From Elusimicrobiota bacterium (GTDB lineage Bacteria > Elusimicrobiota > Elusimicrobia > 2-02-FULL-39-32): a stretch of 5,175 nt of DNA. Position numbers and translations under genes: made by a program. This document shows positions 1 to 5,175 of this stretch, one piece after another; the stretch's first letter is position 1; each line of letters begins with the position of its first letter. The notes under the pieces are model-generated. The model saw nothing but the letters and a program-made list of their open reading frames with translations, searched no databases and was not told where the DNA came from. Location: the NCBI GenBank assembly GCA_023249835.1, contig JAHFBY010000172.1, positions 1 through 5,175 of the forward strand. The letters run 5' to 3'.

Positions 1-3000
1 ACACCATTATTAATAATTCTGCTAAAACATTGACCGCTACCACGCATACCGAACTAGTTAACGTAGACGGTTCTTATTCGATTGATGAGGGATCAAAAGA
101 CAGCGTCCTCACCTATAGCTACTATACGGCAGCCGCAGATATAACCGCTAACCGTTACGGGTTGTTAGAAAGCGCGGTCAACAGCCAAAGTTCCGTGGTA
201 GTGGTTAAAGATTCTTTTGGCAATATCGCTAAAACAACCACAAAAACAAACTCTTTTGAAATTATTAATAACCAAGCTAAAGCGAGTCAGGTTACTACCG
301 ATACCCAAATGGAAAATATTGACGGATCGAAAACGATTGCGGACCACGCTGATTCCGCGGCGAGCGTGGTGGACTACACCTACTACAAAAGCAAATCGGA
401 CGTTACTTTAAACCGGTACGGCCTTTTAAAGGGAGCCGGCAACACCCAAAGTTCAGTGATGGTGGTGGAAGATTCTGCCGGAAACATTAGCAAAACAAAA
501 GTGAGCAACTTAAGCTACGTTATCCTTAACAACCAAGCGCGCGCAGCTTCAGTTAAAACGCATGTGGAATCAAGCAACAAAGACGGATCTTACAGCGAAA
601 ACAGCCACGCCCAAGCGCAAGATAGCGTGGTGGATTATTCTTACTATACGCTGTCTTCGGACGCCGATATGAACAGGCTGGGCAACTTAGCTTCCGCTAC
701 CAACAGCCAAAATCAAGTCGTGGTCACTAACGACGGTCATGGCAACCTCACTTTTAGCGACACTCAAGTTACCGAATACTCGATTAAAAACAACCAAGCT
801 AAAGCCCACTTGATCAAAACAAAAACAACAACTGAAAACGTTGACGGCTCAAAAAGCTATATGGACGGTTCAACGCAAAACGGGGTCGAAACCGCCGCCA
901 TTGTTACCACCAACGAATATTTTGCCAACGGTAATTTAGCGTCGAGCCTTGCCTCTCAAGGCGTGGCCATGGCTACGGATGGTAACGGCAACTGGACCCA
1001 AAGCACGGTGGAACAAACCTATAAAGTTATTTCCGGACAATCTAAACTTTATTCCGCAGAGACCGCGTCCAAATCGCAAAACCGCGACGGTACAGTGACC
1101 TACTCCGGATGGAAAGACGATTCCGGGGTTACGCGCGGAATAAGGAGCAAAGTGGTGTACAGTTACGTGAACGATTCTACCTTTGGATCGATCATGGAGG
1201 GCGAAAGCGGCCTCGAAGCTTACCACACCGTAGCGGAACTAAACTTAAACGGCACGGTGTTTCATTTACAGTTAGACGAAAACAACAATTGGATCGCGAT
1301 TTATTCGCTTGCCGGCGATTTTGATTTTAAAACTGCGGCGGTGGACGTTTTAGAAAATACCGTTCAAAACACGTTTTCTTTAACCATTACTTTAGCGGAC
1401 GGAAGCGTTCAAACCGCAACTTTAAACCGGACAGACGGAAACCTATACGTTTCAGAAACACGAACAGTAGACGGAGTAGAGGTGGTGGTGACCCAAGCCT
1501 ACAACAATACCGGCAACCTCATTGGCGCTTATGGTTATGGCGAAAGTTATACCGTTGACATGTCCGGCAACGTGACCGAAACCCAAACCACCCAACTCTT
1601 TGCAGTGATCAACGGGCAAGCCAAGGTTATTTCAGTTGAATCCAAATCCTACACGAGCAACGCTTTTGACGGATCGCAAACCTGGCAAAACGGTAATAGC
1701 GTCTCCTATGACACAAATTTGGACGGGACAATCGAGTCCGTAGAAACGGCACCATCAATAGTTAAGTACACCTACGACCAATCCGGAGACCTAAAAAGCG
1801 CTGTGGCCAATAATATTATCAGTGTTTCAAACGACGGGTTTGGCAACTACACTAAAACTCTAACCGCGCAAACTTACGCGGTCCTAGACGGTCAAGCTAA
1901 ATTAACTAAATCTATCAACACTTCGGACAGCATTAACCAAGACGGTTCTTACTCCAATCAAGTGACGGCCACTAAATACAATTATTATGGCCAAACGGAT
2001 TATGCGGTAACGCTAGAAAATAAACGCGGGGAACTGGCCAACGCCCAAGGGTCAGGCACGTCCTACTCTAACGACGGTTTTGGCAATTACACGGATGGAA
2101 CGTTAACCCAAACTTACGAAATCATTGCCGGACAAGCAAAATTAAAGACCTCTAAAAACGAAACGTATACGCACAACACAGACGGTTCAGAAACCTGGCA
2201 AGACGGCGAAACGCATAATGGAGTGCAAACCGTTGCGGGCCAGATTACCTATTATTATGACTCCGAAGGCAGGCTTTTAGAGGACGTCCCGGCAACCGCT
2301 GATGTGGGCACAAGCGTGAGCCACGACGGCAACGACTTAAAGAGCTGGACCGAGACTACCATTGTCCAAACCTTTGACCTGGTGAACAGCCAAGCCAAAA
2401 TCAAGACCCTTGAATCTAAAACCCATACAATAAACGCGGACGGATCAGAGTCTTGGCAAGACGGGACAACGCATAACAACGTTACAACTAAAGCGGCTGT
2501 GATTACTTACTATTATGACGATTATGGAGTGTTAGACCTAACGTTGCCTGCCCAGGCAAGTTCTGCTTTGTCCATGAGCAAAGACGTTTACGGGAACTGG
2601 ACTGAGTCCAAATCGCAACAAACGTTTACCTATATCAACAACCAAGCTAAAGTCCAATCCGTAACCTCGGCCAGCAAGACCACCAACTTAGACGGCACAA
2701 AAACTTATACCGGGTCAGATGATAAGGGAAAAAGTTTAACCATTAACTATGAATACTATAAAGGAACCGATATAAATAACGCTGAGAAAAAATATTGGGG
2801 CGGACTAAAAGGGGCTAGCGGTTTGGGAACAAGTTTAACCGTTGACATTTACAGCAACAAAACTTGGTCGGATTTTACGCAAACTTACGTTATTAAGAAC
2901 GGACAGGCAAAAGTCGAGTCCGTAACTTCCAAAACTAAAACTGAGAATTTGGACGGTTCTTGGTCGGTGATGAACGGACTGTCCGCCGCGGATAACGGTT

Positions 3001-5175
3001 ACGATTTGGGGTCGCTCTTAAACGTCGCGTCCATTGCTCCCACGATTACTTATGGGTACGATTCCGACGGCAAACTTAACAGCGTAACGGCGAGCGAAAG
3101 CCTGTCTATTAGCGGCGACGGGTTTGGCTCTAACAGCATCGCCAAATCCAGCCAAATTTTTAAAATAATTAATGGTCAAGGAAAAGCGGACTATACTTTG
3201 TCCCGCACATATTCGGAAAACGTGGACGGTTCTTGGTCGGCTATGGGTTGGGACCTAGGTAACGAGAACATCCAACAAGGTTCTGCGCTCAAAATAGTTT
3301 ATAGCTACGACCAATATGGCAACTATAAAGCCGATAGTTCAGGAATTGCCGCGAGAAACGAGAGTTTAAGCGGAAACAACTATGCGGACGACGGTTGGGG
3401 CAACGTAACCGAAACTCAAAACACCCAAAAATATTTGATTACAGCTACCGGTGAAATCAAACTTTCCAGCGTAGAAACTTTATCTAAAACCACAAACAAG
3501 GACGGTTCTTGGTCCATTATGAACGGAGAGACGGCGCAAAGTTCGGGCGCGACCAGCCAAGGGGCGTTTCAAACCACTCAAACTCAAGGTTTAAAATTAA
3601 CGTATACTTATGCCGCTGACACCGGGCTGCTGGAAGACATTAGCGCCGGTCAAGCTATTTCGGTAGCAGACGACGGGTACGGTAACCGCACCTTAAGCAA
3701 GGTGAACCAAACCTATAACGATCCAACGGACAATTCGGGTTTAGCTAAAATAAAATCGACCACTTCCGGCAGCCTAACCGTAAACCTTGACGGCAGTTGG
3801 AGCGCATCGGGAATTTTGCCTACCCAAGAAATTTTAGATTCGGTTAGCGCTACTTTTGTGAACAGCGAGTATTTAAGTTTAAACAGCGCCATGGTAACGA
3901 CTTATGAATATAATGCAAAAGGCGCGCTCTCCGACACTAACGGAGACGGTTGGGTAGCGCAAGGAAGCGGGGTATCGGTTAGCGGAGATGAGTCTGGGAA
4001 CGTTGCGATAAACACTGTTTCACAAGATTTTACCAGCATCAACAACCAAACAAAACTAAAAAAAAGCGTCACCAGTTCCAAAAATTATAATTTGGACGGT
4101 TCTTGGTCAGTTAGTGGCGAAACCGGAAAAGACGACAAGGTCGTGCACGGCGAAGCCTTTACGGTGAAATATTTCTATTGGGGCGAAACGGGTTATAGCG
4201 CCAACGCCACGGACCAGCGCGAAGGCCGTTTAGCGTTTATGAGCGGCAGCGGTAAAAGTTACGCAAATGATAACGCCGGAACAGTCAGTTTAACCAAAAC
4301 CGTGCAAAGTTACGGTACCGTTACGGATATTAAAAACAGTTACGGTCAAGGGCGGGTCATGAACACGATGACCAGTTCGGTTTCCGGAAGTAAAGACGGT
4401 TCTTGGAGCATTATGGGATGGAGCGACTCGATTCCAACCGATATGCCTAACCCGCCGCCGACCAACACGGATCGGGGCCAATCCATGATCGTATATTATG
4501 GATATACTAACGGTAAACTAACTTCCGCTTACACGAACAGTTCCAACTCCACTATTGCCAAAACACTTTCCAAAGACGAGTTTGGAAACTACAGCCTTTC
4601 TTCAACGGAACAAACCTTTACAATAATAAACGGACAATCAAAAGTAAGTTCATCTACATCCCTTGCTTGGTCGAGCGACCTTAACGCCTCCGGCGCTTAC
4701 GGCAGTCCAACAGAAAAGTCAGACGGCGCCACATTTAAAAATGAGACGATCACTGTTACGAGCTACAACTCTAAAGGAAAAGTGTCCGGCGTCGAAGCTC
4801 GCGGCACCTCCCTATTTAAAGACGCTAACGACGCTTATACGGCAAACACCATAACCCAGACGTATGAGAAAAAAGGGACGGAGGCAACCGGCGTTTTTTG
4901 GAAGGTTACCGGTTCGGTAACCGACTCTTGGAGCAGCACAAGCGGCGGGCCCGGCAGCTATTCCTACGATTTCCTAAATAATTCTTGGACCTTTACCGCG
5001 AGCGAGGGAGGAGGCAGCTACGCGAGCCCCGTAGCGGAGGTGGACTGGTCCTGGAACCGCCAAAGCGTAACCAGCGCCTTCTCTTACAGCAATTCCGGCG
5101 TTCAAAAAGCTCAAACCGGCAACGGCGTTCTTTTTTCTTATGACGGGTTAGGCCACTATACTGCGGGAACGAGCG
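1..5175 (+). CDS. Internal fragment of a giant tandem-repeat, probably surface or secreted protein (YD/RHS-like repeats)
   Basis: One frame, with codons starting at nt 3, is open across the whole window: 1,724 codons, no in-frame TAA, TAG or TGA, and no start or end of the gene. The translation is built from 18 tandem units of about 80 to 102 residues (one of 193). Each has an NNQAK/NGQAK box, an N-x-D-G-S turn, a Y-x-Y-D-x-x-G-x-L segment and a D-G-F-G-N-x-T...Q-T-[YF] segment. The last two resemble YD repeats of the RHS type, but the match is loose and no RHS core or processing motif is present. There is no Cys, little Pro, and much Ser, Thr, Asn, Asp and Gly. No membrane helix, coiled coil, catalytic motif, signal peptide or anchor is visible. 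I infer an extracellular beta-rich fibre, adhesin or stalk; the function is not recognised. It could also be the shaft of a larger toxin-like protein whose active domain lies outside the window. The coding call is near certain, the family call tentative. Confidence 0.96.
12..266 (+). repeat. Repeat unit 1 (85 aa)
   Basis: Opens with IINNSAKT (S replaces the usual Q), then VDGSYS at residues 21-26, YSYY at 38-41 and RYGLLESA at 51-58. The DG-GN element is KDSFGN at 69-74. It has the long-loop form of the YD segment: 11 residues lie between YY and the G-L. Closest to unit 2. The bases before nt 12 belong to the tail of an earlier unit that lies mostly outside the window. Confidence 0.85.
267..527 (+). 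repeat. Repeat unit 2 (87 aa)
   Basis: Opens with NNQAKA, then NIDGSK (105-110), YTYY (125-128), RYGLLKGA (138-145) and EDSAGN (156-161). It shares with unit 1 the long YY loop, the RYGLL stretch, a QSSV-x-VV string and the D-S-x-G-N form of the fourth landmark, so the two look like products of one duplication. Confidence 0.88.
528..788 (+). repeat. Repeat unit 3 (87 aa)
   Basis: Opens with NNQARA, then KDGSYS (193-198), YSYY (212-215), RLGNLASA (225-232) and NDGHGN (243-248). Same long YY loop as units 1 and 2, with N-R retained before the G-x-L, but the fourth landmark already has the D-G-x-G-N form of later units. Confidence 0.87.
789..1031 (+). repeat. Repeat unit 4 (81 aa)
   Basis: Opens with NNQAKA, then NVDGSK (279-284), NEYFANGNLASS (304-315), TDGNGNWT (325-332) and EQTY (337-340). 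The YD segment has the short-loop form. The first 16 nt (aacaaccaagctaaag) are identical to the start of unit 10. Confidence 0.86.
1032..1610 (+). repeat. Repeat unit 5, interrupted by an extra segment (193 aa)
   Basis: Opens with SGQSKL, then RDGTVT (361-366) and VVYSYVND (384-391). The expected second half appears only much later: TQAYNNTGNLIGAYG (497-511), DMSGNVTETQ (519-528) and LFAVINGQ. It is about 106 residues longer than a normal unit, and a Y-containing turn occurs on both sides of the extra piece. Either a domain is inserted in one unit, or two units have fused with loss of the box between them. Confidence 0.72.
1200..1490 (+). other. Extra ~100-aa segment within repeat unit 5 (boundaries approximate)
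   Basis: Residues about 400-496 carry none of the four repeat landmarks. The sequence alternates hydrophobic and polar residues, with likely beta strands around AELNLNGTVFHLQL (411-424), NWIAIYSLAG (429-438), FSLTITLADGSVQTATL (458-474) and NLYVSETRT (480-488). Its only likely helical stretch is near TAAVDVLENTV (444-454). It looks like a small beta-sandwich-type domain, but I recognise no family. The edges are set by where similarity to other units stops and resumes. Confidence 0.5.
1611..1886 (+). repeat. Repeat unit 6 (92 aa)
   Basis: Opens with NGQAKV, then FDGSQTWQNG (555-564), YTYDQSGDLKSA (589-600), NDGFGNYT (610-617) and QTYAVL. It is a clear example of the short YD form and of the DGFGN form. 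The loop between D-G-S and Y-x-Y is long (about 30 residues) and contains the first proline in the window (residue 584). Confidence 0.9.
1887..2126 (+). repeat. Repeat unit 7 (80 aa, shortest)
   Basis: Opens with DGQAKL, then QDGSYS (646-651), KYNYYGQ (658-664), KRGELANA (674-681), NDGFGNYT (690-697) and TQTYEII. It has the long YY loop seen in units 1-3 but the shortest loop between D-G-S and Y (about 10 residues). The 23 nt starting at 2070, which code for NDGFGNYT, differ from those at 1830 in unit 6 at two silent positions only. Confidence 0.9.
2127..2384 (+). repeat. Repeat unit 8 (86 aa)
   Basis: Opens with AGQAKL, then TDGSETWQDG (726-735), ITYYYDSEGRLLEDV (748-762), HDGND (774-778) and QTFDLV. 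Strongest YD-repeat-like segment in the window. The fourth landmark has lost its second Gly (HDGND instead of DGFGN). Nearest relative is unit 9. Confidence 0.9.
2385..2636 (+). repeat. Repeat unit 9 (84 aa)
   Basis: Opens with NSQAKI, then ADGSESWQDG (812-821), THN, ITYYYDDYGVLDL (834-846), KDVYGNWTES (860-869) and QQTFTYI. It shares W-Q-D-G-x-T-H-N, ITYYYD and loop length with unit 8, which suggests adjacent duplication. Confidence 0.9.
2637..2897 (+). repeat. Repeat unit 10 (87 aa)
   Basis: Opens with NNQAKV, then NLDGTKTYTG (895-904), INYEYYKGTDIN (914-925), YWGGLKGASG (931-940) and DIYSNKTW (948-955), ending with TQTYVIK. It has the long YY loop, unlike its neighbours. Its GGLKGA resembles the GLLKGA of unit 2. 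Confidence 0.85.
2898..3170 (+). repeat. Repeat unit 11 (91 aa)
   Basis: Opens with NGQAKV, then NLDGSWSVMNG (982-992), ITYGYDSDGKLNSV (1015-1028) and GDGFGSNS (1038-1045). First of the DGSW subfamily that dominates units 11-16. The word gacggttcttgg begins at 2952. Confidence 0.9.
3171..3446 (+). repeat. Repeat unit 12 (92 aa)
   Basis: Opens with NGQGKA, then NVDGSWSAMGW (1073-1083), IVYSYDQYGNYKA (1098-1110), DDGWGNVTETQNTQKY (1129-1144). DGSW subfamily; gacggttcttgg begins at 3225. The G-x-L of the YD segment is replaced by G-N-Y. Confidence 0.89.
3447..3734 (+). repeat. Repeat unit 13 (96 aa)
   Basis: The opening box is degenerate (TGEIKL). It is followed by clear NKDGSWSIMNG (1165-1175), LTYTYAADTGLLED (1199-1212), DDGYGNRT (1223-1230) and NQTY (1235-1238). 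The DGS-to-Y loop is about 31 residues and rich in Gln, Thr and Gly. The DGSWSIMNG stretch closely matches unit 11. Confidence 0.82.
3735..4040 (+). repeat. Repeat unit 14 (102 aa, longest uninterrupted unit)
   Basis: The opening box is degenerate (SGLAKI) and is preceded by a few extra residues including a Pro (1241). Then come NLDGSWSASG (1261-1270), TTYEYNAKGALSD (1299-1311) and GDESGNVAIN (1328-1337). The extra length lies mainly between DGS and YEY (about 35 residues). Its D-G-S is coded gacggcagt, unlike the gacggttct of the other DGSW units. Confidence 0.78.
4041..4340 (+). repeat. Repeat unit 15 (100 aa)
   Basis: Opens with NNQTKL, then NLDGSWSVSG (1363-1372), VKYFYWGETGYSA (1388-1400), EGRLAFMSG (1407-1415) and NDNAGTVS (1422-1429), ending with VQSY. 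Longest YY loop of the array, an isolated case of this form among short-loop neighbours. Confidence 0.82.
4341..4628 (+). repeat. Repeat unit 16 (96 aa)
   Basis: The opening box is altered (YGQGRV) and preceded by extra residues. Then come KDGSWSIMGW (1464-1473), IVYYGYTNGKLTSA (1496-1509), KDEFGNYS (1524-1531) and EQTFTII. The DGS-to-Y loop contains the only proline cluster in the window, PTDMPNPPPTN at residues 1478-1488. Confidence 0.82.
4629..4886 (+). repeat. Repeat unit 17 (degenerate, ~86 aa)
   Basis: Opens with a good NGQSKV, but the D-G-S-W turn is replaced by NASGAYGS (1561-1568). The YD segment is weak (ITVTSYNSKGKVSGVEA, 1583-1599) and the fourth landmark is KDANDAYT (1606-1613), followed by a clear TQTY. 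First unit of the array to lose the D-G-[ST] turn. Confidence 0.72.
4887..5174 (+). repeat. Repeat unit 18 (divergent, may continue past the window)
   Basis: The opening box is barely recognisable (TGVFWKV). VTDSWSS (1639-1645) may be the remnant of the D-G-S-W turn. The next 50 or so residues are unusually rich in Trp, Tyr, Ser and Gly and match no other unit. The end is repeat-like: TSAFSYSNSGVQKAQTG (1691-1707), then YDGLGHYTAG (1713-1722). Its start is uncertain by several residues. Confidence 0.5.

Larger units (their letters stand above)
12..5174 (+). repeat. Array of 18 diverged coding tandem repeats, ~80-102 aa each
   Basis: The Q of the opening N-[NG]-Q-A-K box, or the residue aligned with it, falls at local residues 6, 91, 178, 265, 346, 539, 631, 711, 797, 881, 968, 1059, 1151, 1247, 1349, 1449 and 1545. 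The Asp of the D-G-[ST] turn falls independently at 22, 107, 194, 281, 362, 556, 647, 727, 813, 897, 984, 1075, 1167, 1263, 1365 and 1465. The two series give the same spacings (85, 87, 87, 81, 193/194, 91/92, 80, 86, 84, 87, 91, 92, 96, 102, 100), which supports one repeating unit. Unit limits are set by convention at the N two residues before that Q. Units are diverged at DNA level, sharing only short exact words, so this is an old array and not a recent copy-number expansion. Confidence 0.93.

Noticed and set aside
217..411. Short + strand open frame in another phase, and similar ones at 1109-1324 and 4663-4854
   Set aside because: These are out-of-phase shadows of the long frame. Their translations are basic, low in structure and show no repeat or domain signal.
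1195..1203. Purine-rich ggaggg-type sequence resembling a ribosome binding site, and another near 5007-5013
   Set aside because: Both lie inside the open frame and code for normal Glu/Gly residues. No sensible downstream gene starts there.
936..1226. 96-codon open frame on the - strand
   Set aside because: It lies antisense to the repeat-coding frame, has no family resemblance or credible ribosome binding site, and the + frame carries clear repeat landmarks across the same bases.
2255..2479. - strand open frame with a hydrophobic-looking translation, and others at 165-347 and 4290-4481
   Set aside because: The hydrophobic codons arise from reading Lys/Asn/Glu/Asp/Gln-rich sense codons in antisense. 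They overlap well-conserved repeat units.
21..4404. Calcium-binding RTX or thrombospondin-3 type repeats suggested by recurring D-x-D-G / N-x-D-G
   Set aside because: Only one D-G turn with one flanking acidic or Asn residue occurs per motif, and the GGxGxDxxx nonapeptide or a full DxDxDG loop is absent.
12..5174. CRISPR array or non-coding tandem repeat
   Set aside because: The period is about 240-306 nt, conservation is at protein level, exact DNA identity is limited to words of a dozen or so bases, and all length changes keep the frame.
12..5174. Canonical RHS or TcB/TcC toxin
   Set aside because: YD-like segments are present, but there is no RHS core or protease-processing motif, and the NGQAK and DGSW boxes with an ~87-residue period do not fit the usual short YD repeat.

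Overview
The whole window is the inside of one very long protein-coding gene on the + strand. One reading frame (first complete codon at nt 3, last at nt 5172-5174) runs through all 1,724 codons without a stop. Neither its start nor its end lies in the window. It has no intergenic space, and I see no second gene, RNA gene, promoter, ribosome binding site, terminator, mobile element or CRISPR array. Residue numbers used here are local to the window: residue r begins at nt 3r.

The protein is an array of 18 recognisable but diverged tandem repeats. Most are 80 to 102 residues (240 to 306 nt). Each carries four landmarks in fixed order: (1) an opening [IV]-[IV]-N-[NG]-Q-A-K-[AV] box; (2) an N-x-D-G-S-[WYKE] turn about 16 residues later; (3) a Y-x-Y-D-x-x-G-x-L-x-S-A segment resembling an RHS/YD repeat; (4) a D-G-F-G-N-x-T segment ending in Q-T-[YF] that leads into the next opening box. 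The spacing of Gly turns suggests a chain of beta-hairpins. Units 1-4 (nt 12-1031) are regular, the first three being a close subfamily. Unit 5 (1032-1610) holds an extra segment of about 100 residues. Units 6-10 (1611-2897) include the closely related pair 8 and 9. Units 11-16 (2898-4628) share a DGSW turn and are mostly longer. Units 17-18 (4629-5174) are degenerate, which may mean the regular array is ending.

Composition is Ser/Thr/Asn/Gly/Asp-rich, with no cysteine in 1,724 residues and no proline in the first 583. This suits a secreted or surface-exposed beta-rich protein. No signal peptide, membrane segment, enzyme motif or sorting signal is visible, so the function is open: adhesin, surface fibre, or the stalk of a larger toxin or predation protein are all possible.

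The source is bacterial-looking: continuous coding, standard code compatible, GC roughly in the mid-40s by eye. Giant, repeat-rich genes of this kind are known from uncultivated phyla such as Omnitrophota. That assignment is a guess from gene style; the window has no taxonomic marker gene.
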